This document shows, in pieces, positions 19,237-28,002 of a stretch of DNA of 59,154 bases. Within the stretch, counting starts at the first letter, position 1. The number at the start of each line of letters is the position of its first letter. The notes below the pieces were generated by a model. That model was not told the origin of the DNA. It ran no database searches and worked only from the letters and a program-made list of their open reading frames with translations. The stretch spans positions 1-59,154 of the forward strand of contig VXRG01000152.1 in assembly GCA_009838625.1 (NCBI GenBank). The letters are read 5' to 3'. This DNA comes from Caldilineaceae bacterium SB0664_bin_27. GTDB lineage: Bacteria; Chloroflexota; Anaerolineae; Caldilineales; Caldilineaceae. The translations under genes were made by a program, and so were the position numbers.

Positions 19237-19881
19237 CTACGGATAGTTCGCCTTTTCGGGCAAACGATTCAATACAGGAGTTGCCAGGAACATGACGGCT
19301 CCATTATACAGGGTGGCGGGGACAATCAGATTCGCCACCAGTGGACCGAGAGGGAACCGGTAGCCGACGCCGACCAGTATGGTCAGGTAGATCAGCGAAA
19401 AGACAAGGCTGCCCGACAACGCCGCTACAAATGGAACGAAGGAGTTGCGGCGAAAAATCGCGTTGTGGCCGATTCCGGTAATCAAGGAGGTCGCCATCAG
19501 GGCCAAACTTGAAGCGCCGATCGCCCCTCCGCTCAGTACATCCATCCACAGCCCACCAACGAACGCCCAAGATACTGCACCCCGTCCGCCGGCAATGAGT
19601 GACCTGGCAATGACCAGTAACAGAATCAGATCGGGGTAGACTCCTCTGACTGCCGATTTGGGGACTACGACGACCTGAAAGATTGCCGCTGCGCCCAAAA
19701 TTGGGACTATGAGCCAGGAGCCGCCCAGGCTAGATGAGGAGAACGATGCAGAGAATGCCCGCCCTGCTACACCTTGGCGGAGGCCGTCCTCCTGTGCCCC
19801 GGGAGAGCCAAAGAAGGAACGCCTATTTCTCCTCCCTCCCGAAAATCCCCTGGGCCCGATACGATGTCCTTCACTCGCCAC
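19237..19881 (-). CDS. mreD: Rod shape-determining protein MreD
   Basis: About 214 residues from the GTG at 19881, chosen because AAGGAG lies six bases upstream and the start overlaps the mreC stop by 11 bases. The first 60 residues are a basic, glycine- and serine-rich cytoplasmic stretch unusual for MreD; the remainder has five or six hydrophobic spans typical of the family. MreD anchors the MreBC elongation machinery in the membrane. The homology is weak by eye, as usual for MreD, and the call leans on gene order. Confidence 0.82.
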   Translation of the reverse strand: MASEGHRIGPRGFSGGRRNRRSFFGSPGAQEDGLRQGVAGRAFSASFSSSSLGGSWLIVPILGAAAIFQVVVVPKSAVRGVYPDLILLLVIARSLIAGGRGAVSWAFVGGLWMDVLSGGAIGASSLALMATSLITGIGHNAIFRRNSFVPFVAALSGSLVFSLIYLTILVGVGYRFPLGPLVANLIVPATLYNGAVMFLATPVLNRLPEKANYP

Positions 19882-20773
19882 TCGCTTCTCCTTGCGGCTC
19901 CGGCAATCTGTCCAGCAGAGGAACAAACTCAGAGGGGTCGAAGTTCGTTACGACCATTACCTCCTCGAGCTGGCCGAAGTTAACCGTCGGCCTGACCACG
20001 GCCTCTTGAAAGACGTTTACGTCTCGCTGCCACACTTCGACAACCTGTCCGATATGTATTCCTTCGGGGAATTTGCCTCCCATTCCAGAGGTAAGAACCA
20101 CCTCCCCCACTCCGATTTCCGTGCCCTGGGGGAGGAATCCGATAACCGGATTGGAGCCGGGCTCACCGCTGATGACACCGGTCAACCGGCTCGCCTGCAA
20201 AATGGCGTTGACAGTGCTGGTGGGATCGGTGATGAGCAACACCTTAGAGGTTGTAGCCGTTACGTCGCTGATGCGACCCACCAGGCCCTGCTCATTCACA
20301 ACCGGCATGCCAACTCTGATGCCGTGCCTGGAACCGAGATCGATCATTGCCACGTTCAGGTAATTGGTGGCGTTCTTCCCGATAACTCTGGCGATAATCT
20401 GCCCACCTTGCAACTCGAAGCTGGGCCTGGTTTCGGCGAATTCCAGGAGTTTTCGTAAGCGCTGATTTTCCCGCTCCACTTCCTGCAGGCGGAGGTTTTC
20501 AACGCTCAGGCTTTCAACAATTCGTTCTAATTCAGTTAGCCGCCGTTGGAGAGAGCGAAAGTTACGCAGATTTGTCAGGGACCTGGAAAGGCGGTTGGTC
20601 AAAGTCGACAATCCGGACTGGCCTGGCGCGGTAACCATGGTTACCAGTCCTTCCACCGTCCCCAGGCGACCGGTTTGCTGCAAAGCCAGCAGCAGTACGG
20701 CCGTCAAAGTGAGGATAACAAGCTTGAGCCCAAAGCTGACACTGCCCCAGCCGCGTTGGTCACTGTTACGCAT
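19871..20773 (-). CDS. mreC: Rod shape-determining protein MreC
   Basis: 300-residue periplasm-facing scaffold protein of the elongasome. It has one membrane span near residues 14-33, a coiled coil (about 65-110, with the ENLRLQEVERENQRLRKLLEF heptads broken in two), and the paired beta-barrel MreC domain with AMIDLGSRHGIRVGMPVVNEQGLVGR and VVLTSGMGGKFPEGIHIGQV. It lies 59 bases downstream of mreB and overlaps mreD. Confidence 0.93.
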   Translation of the reverse strand: MRNSDQRGWGSVSFGLKLVILTLTAVLLLALQQTGRLGTVEGLVTMVTAPGQSGLSTLTNRLSRSLTNLRNFRSLQRRLTELERIVESLSVENLRLQEVERENQRLRKLLEFAETRPSFELQGGQIIARVIGKNATNYLNVAMIDLGSRHGIRVGMPVVNEQGLVGRISDVTATTSKVLLITDPTSTVNAILQASRLTGVISGEPGSNPVIGFLPQGTEIGVGEVVLTSGMGGKFPEGIHIGQVVEVWQRDVNVFQEAVVRPTVNFGQLEEVMVVTNFDPSEFVPLLDRLPEPQGEASGE

Positions 20774-20832
20774 AGGCGTTTCGATGCAAATCTAAAGGGG
20801 GGCACACTGGACTTGCCTACACGAGCCGGGAA

Positions 20833-21903
20833 TTATCGAATCGTGCTCTTGCGCTGCATTGTTGTCAGGGTTTCGGCGTAGTGCTCCGGTTTCTCCAGAA
20901 TCATGCCCGTCCCCAGCACAACCGAGGAGAGCGGATTGTCGGCAACATAGACGTGCATGCGGTTTTCGTCCTGAATGCGCTGTGCCAACCCCTGCAAAAG
21001 AGCGCCCCCGCCTGCCAGTACGATTCCGTGCTCCATCAAGTCTGCCACGAGCTCGGGCGACGTTTCATCCAAGGTATCTTTGACCGCATCAACAATTACT
21101 TCCACAGAGCCGGTCAGGGCCTCCCTGACTTCCACGGAACTGATCTCAATCGCCTCGGGGAGACCCGTGATCAGATTACGGCCCCGAATGATCATGGTCC
21201 GTTCATGTTCAAGTGGGTAGGCTGATCCCACTTCAATCTTGACTCGCTCGGCCATGCGTTCGCCGATCAAAAGGTTGTACTTTTGGCGGCTGTAGTTGAT
21301 GATATCTTCGTTCATTTCGTCACCGGCAACCCGGATCGAGCGTGAAACGACGATTCCGCCCATGGATATCACTGCGACTTCAGTGGTTCCACCGCCGATA
21401 TCAACGATCATGGAGCCAACGGACTCGGTAACGGGCAGCCCCGCGCCAATTGCAGCCGCCATCGGCTCTTCGACAAGACCCGCTTCGCGCGCGCCGGCGC
21501 TGACGGTTGCATCTCGTACAGCACGCTTTTCCACTTCGGTCACGCCGGAAGGGATACCGATCACAACGCGCGGGCGGGCCGTACCAAAAGCCCGGTTGCC
21601 GTGAACCTTGCCAATGAAGGCATGAATCATCTCTTCCGTCATTTTGAAGTCGGAGATTACGCCGTCCTGCAGAGGGCGCACGGCCACGATATGGGACGGC
21701 GTGCGGCCAACCATCTCTTTTGCCTCTTGTCCGATTGCTTTGACCGAACTTCGCCGCTTCGACGACTTGTCGATCGCAACCACCGACGGTTCGTCAATAA
21801 TGACCCCCCGGCCTTTCACATGTACCAGGGTATTTGCCGTGCCCAGGTCAATGCCAATATCGAGTGAAAATAGACCCAACAACCAGTCTAACGGGTTCGC
21901 CAC
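20833..21903 (-). CDS. mreB: Rod shape-determining protein MreB
   Basis: Bacterial actin that positions cell-wall synthesis. The phosphate loops LDIGIDLGTANTLVHVKGRG and VDIGGGTTEVAVISMGGIV, plus VEEPMAAAIGAGLPV, are diagnostic. I place the start at the GTG at 21903, giving an N-terminus VANPLDWLLGLF that serves as the amphipathic membrane contact; the frame is also open to a GTG at 21966. It is the first gene of a seven-gene minus-strand operon that runs to rodA. Confidence 0.95.
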   Translation of the reverse strand: MANPLDWLLGLFSLDIGIDLGTANTLVHVKGRGVIIDEPSVVAIDKSSKRRSSVKAIGQEAKEMVGRTPSHIVAVRPLQDGVISDFKMTEEMIHAFIGKVHGNRAFGTARPRVVIGIPSGVTEVEKRAVRDATVSAGAREAGLVEEPMAAAIGAGLPVTESVGSMIVDIGGGTTEVAVISMGGIVVSRSIRVAGDEMNEDIINYSRQKYNLLIGERMAERVKIEVGSAYPLEHERTMIIRGRNLITGLPEAIEISSVEVREALTGSVEVIVDAVKDTLDETSPELVADLMEHGIVLAGGGALLQGLAQRIQDENRMHVYVADNPLSSVVLGTGMILEKPEHYAETLTTMQRKSTIR

Positions 21904-21992
21904 TCCAGGGACATCTCCATTTCTAGCAGGGACGGATAAACGATGGCCGGCCGAACCGCCCACCACCTGTTTGAAGTACCTTTAACGATACA

Positions 21993-22021
21993 AGTATACC
22001 ATAGGGACTATTGACACAAAA
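21993..22021 (-). promoter_or_regulatory. Candidate promoter for the mreB operon
   Basis: Reading the minus strand, a TATACT -10 box (21993-21998) sits 17 bases from a weak TTTTGT -35 (22016-22021), in the only AT-rich stretch between mreB and tilS. On the plus strand the same stretch contains a perfect TTGACA at 22011-22016 that could serve tilS, although the -10 (TATAGT at 22037) is 20 bases away. Divergent promoters that overlap here are possible. Confidence 0.35.
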
Positions 22022-22156
22022 TACAAATGGTTTGACTATAGTTCCAATTTCATGGCTCCATCTTGCGAATGAGCGGCGCCTTCCGCTATCCTAATGTAGC
22101 GGATAGGGTAGGAATCGAAAGCGCCGAAGGCAGGAAGGTACCGGCTCCGATAGAGA

Positions 22157-23899
22157 GTGAAAGTACACCGGGTCACGTCGACTAGGAGAGCAGAATTCTT
22201 GATTCAATCGCAGCCTGCTACCGGAAACCAGGAATGTGGAGCGCATTCCGGAATTGGTAGGACACAGCCTGCTCGAGCCACGCCGTCGGAAAACGACCAG
22301 CGATTGCTGGAGCTGGTCCGACATGCGCGGGAACGAGAAGGGCTTTTCACTACGCCAACGCAGTGCGATGGCCGTCCCATAGCGGTAGTAGTCGCTGTCA
22401 GCGGCGGCGGAGACAGCATGGCCCTTCTGCATTTGCTCAGGCGCATGCGCGATGACTGGGGGCTCAGTCTGGTCGTCGCCCATCTCGATCATAGCATTCG
22501 ACCCGAATCCCGCGACGACGCTTCCTTTGTGGTGGAGATGGCCAGACGCTGGAACGTACCCGTCGAGACTCACAGATTGCCTCCTGGAACGCTTACCGGA
22601 TTTGGCAATCTGGAGGCGACCGCCCGCCGCTGGCGCTACCGGTTTCTTGCCGAAGTGGCTGCCAATTATCAGGAAGAAGGCTGCATGGTTGATGTTGCGG
22701 TGGGTCATACGGCAAATGACCAGGCCGAAACTGTGTTGATGAATCTGATTCGAGGCAGCGGCATGCACGGGCTGGCCGGGATGCGGGCAGTGACGCCGCT
22801 GCTTCTTGAGAACCGTCCTGTTCCCGGCGTGCGTGTTGCACGGCCACTGTTGGGCGTTTCGCGTTCCGAGATCATGCGCTATCTCAGGGAGCATAGTATC
22901 CCCTGGCGTGAGGACCCATCCAATCATGACCGTGCGTTTGTGCGCAACCGCATCAGGCATGAGGTTTTGCCCCTTCTGAAAGAGATAAATCCACAGATCG
23001 TCGCTTCTCTTTGCCGTACGGCTTCGATAATGGAATCGGAAGCTCAGCGATCAGAGCGTTACACGCAGCAGGCTCTGGCCGCGGCACGATGGGGAAACGC
23101 GGGTGAGGGTACGAGTCTCTCAGGTCTCAGTTCGCCGGTAACACCAGGGGGGTCGTCGCCTGAATCTCGCTGCCGGCAGGTTTTCGACCTGCTTGCCTTT
23201 CGCGAACAGTACGCGGCCGACCAGAGAGAGGTGTTGCGTGCGGCCCTGCTGGAACTGGGGCGCCCCCTGAGAGGCGTTGGCTTCGACGTCGTAGAGCGCC
23301 TGCGGCTGGCACTCTGTGATGAAGACCGCACTGGCGGCCCGTACAGCTGGATTGACGACGTCATGTTGACCCGCACACGGAACGCATTCAGCCTGCACCA
23401 TCGGGACACTACGCCCTTTGCAACCGAGCATCCTTATCTAAACGACAGTTGGCGGGCGAACTTTTCGGCTGTTGAACTGCACGCCGGCGAGGCGATCACT
23501 GTTGACCGCTGGATGCTGCGCTACGCTGAAGTGGCCAGACAGGAACTGCCATTCGAATGGGCAGCGAATACGACTGACACCTCGGGACCGGGAGCGGGCG
23601 GCCGCCGACTTTCAAGTTGGGAGGCGTACATCGACGGAGGCACGGTACAGCAGCTCAGACTCGGGACGCCGAGTGCGGGCCTGCGATTTGAGCCGCTTGG
23701 ATTGGATGGACATGGCAAGCCACTTGCCGACTACTTCACCGATCGCAAAGTCCCGCGCTTCCTACGTGCCGGCTGGCCCGTTCTGTTCGATGGAGAGCGA
23801 GTCGTATGGGTGGGAGGACACCAGATCGCTCACAGTGTACGCATAACGCCTCGCACCCGCAGATTCTTTCATATCTACTGGGAGCCCACTTGCCGATGA
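22157..23899 (+). CDS. tilS: tRNA(Ile)-lysidine synthase
   Basis: ATP-pyrophosphatase that converts C34 of the CAU-anticodon tRNA-Ile to lysidine so that AUA is read as isoleucine. The PP-loop AVSGGGDSMALLHLL lies near residue 78, followed by VVAHLDHSIRPES, the VAVGHTANDQAETVLMNLIRGSG block and the RNRIRHEVLPLL motif. The C-terminal TilS domain ends with VPRFLRAGWPVLFDGERVVWVGG. At 566-580 residues it is longer than the usual 430-460, with extra sequence at the N-terminus and a proline/serine insert near residues 310-335. The start is uncertain: a GTG at 22157, or a TTG at 22199 with AGGAG ten bases upstream. Confidence 0.93.
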   Translation: MKVHRVTSTRRAEFLIQSQPATGNQECGAHSGIGRTQPARATPSENDQRLLELVRHAREREGLFTTPTQCDGRPIAVVVAVSGGGDSMALLHLLRRMRDDWGLSLVVAHLDHSIRPESRDDASFVVEMARRWNVPVETHRLPPGTLTGFGNLEATARRWRYRFLAEVAANYQEEGCMVDVAVGHTANDQAETVLMNLIRGSGMHGLAGMRAVTPLLLENRPVPGVRVARPLLGVSRSEIMRYLREHSIPWREDPSNHDRAFVRNRIRHEVLPLLKEINPQIVASLCRTASIMESEAQRSERYTQQALAAARWGNAGEGTSLSGLSSPVTPGGSSPESRCRQVFDLLAFREQYAADQREVLRAALLELGRPLRGVGFDVVERLRLALCDEDRTGGPYSWIDDVMLTRTRNAFSLHHRDTTPFATEHPYLNDSWRANFSAVELHAGEAITVDRWMLRYAEVARQELPFEWAANTTDTSGPGAGGRRLSSWEAYIDGGTVQQLRLGTPSAGLRFEPLGLDGHGKPLADYFTDRKVPRFLRAGWPVLFDGERVVWVGGHQIAHSVRITPRTRRFFHIYWEPTCR

Positions 23900-24138
23900 G
23901 CGTGCGTCCACTTGTACTCTGGGTGACTCGCCAGGAGGAAACCGTGATGCGCTTCACGCGGCGCGATTCTGACTTCGCCACCGGCGTATTGACAGATGCC
24001 GCCGGCACGGTCCCTTTCTCTTTCGACCGTCTGACCCGCAGACTGAGCCTGCCGGACGGTGACATCTTTCTGGACGAATATGGCTGGGAAGTAGATGAGC
24101 AAGGGAAAATCGTCTTTCAATCCCGCCGTACCGACTAA
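23896..24138 (+). CDS. Small conserved-looking protein, function unknown
   Basis: 80 residues starting at the ATG at 23896, which overlaps the tilS stop in an ATGA arrangement, so translation is coupled to tilS. The sequence (MSVRPLVLWVTRQEET ... FDRLTRRLSLPDGDIFLDEYGW) looks like a compact all-beta protein with regular polar/hydrophobic alternation. No family is recognised. The overlap, codon use and the short gap to the Nudix gene argue that it is real. Confidence 0.6.
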   Translation: MSVRPLVLWVTRQEETVMRFTRRDSDFATGVLTDAAGTVPFSFDRLTRRLSLPDGDIFLDEYGWEVDEQGKIVFQSRRTD

Positions 24139-24177
24139 AGGGTTCGCTGCCTCCTAGCCAGAGAGGGATTGGGTGTT

Positions 24178-24837
24178 GTGACTGCTATATTGAACGGTTT
24201 CTTCGACTGTCTACAGAAAAACCTGGCGGCTTCGCTCCCGGGCCGCCCGGCCCAGGCACTGATGGCGCCACTGCCGAGACCGGGGTGGCATCCCGACGAC
24301 AGACCCGAAGCGCCGGCTCGTCTAAGTGGCGTACTCGTCCTGCTATACAGTCGCGAGGGCCAGCTGCACGTGCCTTTGATACTGCGACCCACTTACGACG
24401 GTACGCACAGCGGACAGGTCGCGTTTCCTGGCGGCGGATGCGAAGAAGGAGATGAGAACCTGTCCGAGACAGCGCTACGGGAGGCCAACGAGGAACTGGG
24501 GATCGAGCCAGGCGATGTTCAGATTCTCGGCACGCTCACCGATCTTTACATTCGGCCCAGCAACTTCGAAGTCTACCCAACCGTGGGACGCCTGACCGCC
24601 GAGCCGTTTTTTCGACCCAATCCCAGCGAAGTTGCCGAGCTGCTTGAAGTGCCACTGGATGCTCTACTCGACCCTGCTCATCAGCGACGGGAGAGTTGGC
24701 AGCTGGCGGACCGATCTGCGCTGGTTCCCCATTTCGCCATTCTTAATCAGACCATTTGGGGAGCGACAGCGATGATACTCAGTGAGCTACTCGCTGTGGT
24801 GCGCAAATGCCAGCCGAAAGAGGGTAGATTTGGGTAG
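24178..24837 (+). CDS. Nudix hydrolase, NudL/CoA-pyrophosphatase type
   Basis: About 219 residues. The motif GQVAFPGGGCEEGDENLSET followed by ALREANEELGI is a complete Nudix box (GX5EX7REUXEEXGU) with the upstream GQVAFPGG seen in coenzyme A pyrophosphatases (NudL/Nudt7 group). These enzymes cleave nucleoside diphosphates linked to another moiety, using Mg2+ or Mn2+. The start is the GTG at 24178, nine bases after AGAGGGA; a TTG at 24169 overlaps that site and is less likely. Substrate cannot be settled from sequence alone. Confidence 0.85.
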   Translation: MTAILNGFFDCLQKNLAASLPGRPAQALMAPLPRPGWHPDDRPEAPARLSGVLVLLYSREGQLHVPLILRPTYDGTHSGQVAFPGGGCEEGDENLSETALREANEELGIEPGDVQILGTLTDLYIRPSNFEVYPTVGRLTAEPFFRPNPSEVAELLEVPLDALLDPAHQRRESWQLADRSALVPHFAILNQTIWGATAMILSELLAVVRKCQPKEGRFG

Positions 24838-24963
24838 CCTCTACGGCGAATGTTACGATCCTGACCCACCGGGGGCCGGCTGGTCGGCCTCTGGTTCTTG
24901 CGCCAGATGCCATGAAGTTGTCTTTCGCCATTTGTCCGGACGGCGCAACTGGAGATGCGGCGC

Positions 24964-25581
24964 ATGGCTGAAAGCCCACCAGGAGTCGCTAAAGTGAACA
25001 AGAAATCTGCCGAACCGCGTGTGCAGGAGCAACTTTGCCGGGACGTGGAGCGCGTACTGTTCTCCGCGGATGAGATCCAGGACCGTGTTCGGGGTTTGGG
25101 CAAGCAGATCGACGAGCGCTATGCGGGCAAGGAGCTCCTGTTAATTGCAATCCTGAAGGGCAGTGTCGTCTTCATTGCCGACCTCATGCGAGCGATTACG
25201 ATTCCGCACGAAGTGGACTTTCTCGCCACCAGCAGTTACGGCGCCTCGACCTCGAGCACCGGCATCGTTCGAATCCTAAAGGACCTGAATGAGCCTATCG
25301 GAGGTCGACATGCGCTGCTGGTTGAGGACATCATTGACAGCGGACATACTCTGGCATATCTTACACGGCTCTTCAGTGCCCGAAATCCTGCCAGTCTTGA
25401 AGTGGTTACGCTTCTGGACAAACCATCACGAAGGGAGGTCGAAATCGACCTCTTCTGGACCGGCTTCTCAGTCCCTGATGAGTTTGTAATCGGCTACGGT
25501 CTGGATTTCAATCAGAAGTACCGCAACCTCCCCTACATCGGCGTTCTCAAGTCTGAAGTTTACCAGCCCGGTTCGGAATAG
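24964..25581 (+). CDS. hpt: Hypoxanthine phosphoribosyltransferase
   Basis: Purine salvage enzyme that makes IMP or GMP from hypoxanthine or guanine and PRPP. The PRPP-binding signature LLVEDIIDSGHTLAYL, the LLIAILKGSVVFIADLMRAI block and the FATSSYG-like DFLATSSYG loop place it in the bacterial Hpt group. Two ATGs, at 24955 and 24964, share the GGAG site; the second has better spacing. The tilS-hpt neighbourhood is common across bacteria, often with ftsH next, but here no ftsH follows. Confidence 0.94.
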   Translation: MAESPPGVAKVNKKSAEPRVQEQLCRDVERVLFSADEIQDRVRGLGKQIDERYAGKELLLIAILKGSVVFIADLMRAITIPHEVDFLATSSYGASTSSTGIVRILKDLNEPIGGRHALLVEDIIDSGHTLAYLTRLFSARNPASLEVVTLLDKPSRREVEIDLFWTGFSVPDEFVIGYGLDFNQKYRNLPYIGVLKSEVYQPGSE

Positions 25582-25769
25582 GTGGCTGGAGGTAATCCTG
25601 GCTTTCCGCCGGGAGCTCCGGCCCTGTGACCCGCTGCAGTTCAGCCGTGTGCCCGGACGAAGAGGCAAGCGGTTCGTCACTCTTTTCGCGACTTCGCGTA
25701 CGGGCTACCAAGGCAAGGTGTTTGGACGACCTCTTCTGAGGATCTGATTGGCCGACCGGGTCAGGACAG

Positions 25770-27122
25770 TTGCCTTTTCAAAAGAAGGACCTCTTGGATA
25801 ACTGCATTTCACTTCAGAGGAAGAGTGTATCATCAGGCCTCCTGCCGGCGTACCTCCTGGTTCTCGCCCTTCTGGCCCTATTGCAGCCGAACCCAGCCGC
25901 CGCGCAGTCGCCAAACGACACATATGTGGTTAAGCAGGGCGACACCCTGGCTTCGATCGCCGCCGACCTGGAGATCCCGCTGCAGGTGTTGGCAGACATA
26001 AACCAGATTGCTGATGTAAACTCTATTCACGTCGGTCAGATACTCTTGCTTCCTCGCGGCGCCGCCCGTCGGAGCGTCATTGCAAGGCCGGGGGACACGA
26101 TTCAGACTATTGCCGAACGGGAAGGACTTTCGGCTCTCCCGCTGGCCATCTTCAATGGCACTACGCCAACCGCGCGTCTCTTTCCGGGCCAGCCCATCCG
26201 GCTCCTGCAGAACAACGCCCCTCCGCCGACGCCCTTTGGCTCGGTCAAGGTCGTCAGTATTCCTTCAGCCATCGTTCAGGGTCAAGCCGGCTGGCTTGAG
26301 GCTGAAGTGGACCGACCTCTCTCTCTTGAAGCAACTTGGAATGGGGCGCGCCTGGGCATCCGACCTCTAGCGGTCAAAGGAAAGGATGAGAAGGGTAAGG
26401 ATGTCACCATTTGGGGTGGATACATTCCGATTGGGGCGTCAGTTGAGCCAGGAGTGTACAGCCTGAGACTGAGTTATCTGGCCGCGAACGGGGTCACCGT
26501 CACACGCTCTTTTCCGGTTTTCGTCCAGGGGCGCGTTTTCCCTGTTCAGGAGATCAGGTTGCCGCCGCATAAAAGCGCCCTGGTCGAACAGGAAGTTTCA
26601 CAGACGGAGCTGGACTATCTTGCACCTATCTGGTCGCACACGGCGACGCCGATACAGTGGCGCAAACCGTTCACGCTGCCGCTGCAAACAGCTGCTCCCA
26701 CCACGAGCCCGTACGGCGTCCATCGAAACTACAATTCCGGTCAGTACTATTCCTTTCACACAGGACAGGATTTCGCTGCACCGGGTGGCAGCCCCGTTCT
26801 TGCCCCGGCGGACGGCATAGTCGCGCTTGCCGAACCGTTGACCGTGCGCGGCATTAGCGTGATTCTTGACCACGGTGCGGGTCTGTTTACAGGGTACTGG
26901 CACTTGCAGGAGGCGCTTGTCGTTCCGGGGGAAATGGTGCAAGCCGGGGACCCGTTAGGGTTGGTTGGGACAACAGGACGCAGTACCGGCGAACATCTTC
27001 ACTGGGAGCTGCGTGTTTACGGTGTGGCCGTGGATCCGATGCCCTTCCTCGAACGCCCGCTACTGGCGAATCAGTCCATTGTCGAATCGGAGGCCGTCGA
27101 GGAAGCTGACAAGGGTCAGTGA
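25770..27122 (+). CDS. Secreted LysM / M23 metallopeptidase
   Basis: Envelope-directed protein of 440-450 residues. A hydrophobic signal segment (about residues 22-45, ending AAAQS) is followed by two LysM peptidoglycan-binding repeats (about 50-95 and 100-145), a beta-rich middle region (160-270), and a C-terminal peptidase family M23 domain. The metal and catalytic residues are present: HTGQD, then GYWHL, then HLHWEL. It probably acts as an active peptidoglycan endopeptidase or as a divisome activator; intact motifs favour the former. The start is unclear: TTG at 25770, or TTG at 25794 which has AAGAAGGA four bases upstream. Confidence 0.9.
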   Translation: MPFQKKDLLDNCISLQRKSVSSGLLPAYLLVLALLALLQPNPAAAQSPNDTYVVKQGDTLASIAADLEIPLQVLADINQIADVNSIHVGQILLLPRGAARRSVIARPGDTIQTIAEREGLSALPLAIFNGTTPTARLFPGQPIRLLQNNAPPPTPFGSVKVVSIPSAIVQGQAGWLEAEVDRPLSLEATWNGARLGIRPLAVKGKDEKGKDVTIWGGYIPIGASVEPGVYSLRLSYLAANGVTVTRSFPVFVQGRVFPVQEIRLPPHKSALVEQEVSQTELDYLAPIWSHTATPIQWRKPFTLPLQTAAPTTSPYGVHRNYNSGQYYSFHTGQDFAAPGGSPVLAPADGIVALAEPLTVRGISVILDHGAGLFTGYWHLQEALVVPGEMVQAGDPLGLVGTTGRSTGEHLHWELRVYGVAVDPMPFLERPLLANQSIVESEAVEEADKGQ

Positions 27123-27139
27123 AGAAATTAGAAACGCGA

Positions 27140-27169
27140 AAGAGCGCCGGCACTGGAGCCGACGCTCTT
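27140..27169. terminator. Bidirectional hairpin between convergent genes
   Basis: AAGAGCGCCGGC pairs with GCCGACGCTCTT (12 positions, one mismatch) around a 6-base loop, in the 68-base gap between the M23 peptidase and rplY. The minus side continues into a moderately T-rich run, so it may end rplY transcripts best. Confidence 0.55.
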
Positions 27170-27190
27170 GATATTCCGGTGGAAAAAGAT

Positions 27191-27850
27191 TTACTCTTCT
27201 TCCTCTTCTTCTTCTCGTCCTCTTCCGATAACCTCCGGCTCGACATCGGTATCCAGGAGTTCCTCTTCCTCCATCTCCTCCTCCTCGCTGATAGCGGCGC
27301 GGGAGAGAATCAGGCTGCAGATCGGCTCGTCCGCATCAGAGATGTAGGTTACTCCAGCGATAGTTGGCAGGTCGGCGACAGTTATCGGGGGACTTTCAGG
27401 CGTATCCAGGCGGGAAACATCGACTTCAATTGAAGCCGGGATGTCGGCGGGCAACGCTTCGATCTCGACACTATCCATCGATTGTACCATCACCAGATCG
27501 GCGCTGACGGCGGTGACGGCCCCCACCGTTACCAGGGGTACGCTCACCTGCTGGGTCTCCGACATGTTGACGGTATAGAAGTCGGCGTGGAGCAGGTTGT
27601 GACGCACAGGGTGGCGCTGAACTTCCCTGACAAGGATATTGATGTCTTCGCCTTCCAGGTCGACCTGAACGAGCTGAGAGTTGCCCCCCGCGCGCAACAC
27701 TCGTTCAAATTCGGCGTCTTCTACTTGGGCGTTTCGCGGCGCATTGCCGCCGCCGTAGATGACAACAGGGACAATTCCTTCGGGGCGGAGCCGGCGTACT
27801 TTGCGGCCCGTGACGCTGCGGGAGTTGGCGCTCAATGTAAGTACTGACAT
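27191..27850 (-). CDS. rplY: 50S ribosomal protein L25/CTC with acidic tail
   Basis: Binds 5S rRNA in the large subunit. The L25 domain (residues 1-95: SVTGRKVRRLRPEGIVPVVIYGGG, then HPVRHNLLHADFY) is followed by the CTC beta domain (about 100-185, ending VTYISDADEPICSL). The last 35 residues are almost all glutamate and aspartate, more acidic than usual for CTC proteins. The ATG at 27850 (MSVLTLSANSR) fits the family N-terminus; the frame is open to a GTG at 27865. Confidence 0.93.
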   Translation of the reverse strand: MSVLTLSANSRSVTGRKVRRLRPEGIVPVVIYGGGNAPRNAQVEDAEFERVLRAGGNSQLVQVDLEGEDINILVREVQRHPVRHNLLHADFYTVNMSETQQVSVPLVTVGAVTAVSADLVMVQSMDSVEIEALPADIPASIEVDVSRLDTPESPPITVADLPTIAGVTYISDADEPICSLILSRAAISEEEEMEEEELLDTDVEPEVIGRGREEEEEEE

Positions 27851-28002
27851 CTTTCTTCGACTCACTTTTCCTTTATATTGCGCAGGTTTTCCTGGCTGAG
27901 AATCTGCATCAAGAACGGCCCCGGGAAAGATTTGCGCATCCGCTCATCTGTCTATTGTCGTCCCATGAAACTATATGTTCAGCCAGCATGTTTGGGAACC
28001 TT

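Noticed and set aside
22011..22042. Plus-strand promoter with perfect TTGACA for tilS
   Set aside because: The only good -10 (TATAGT) is 20 bases away and the 17-base position gives a poor match; kept only as a note.
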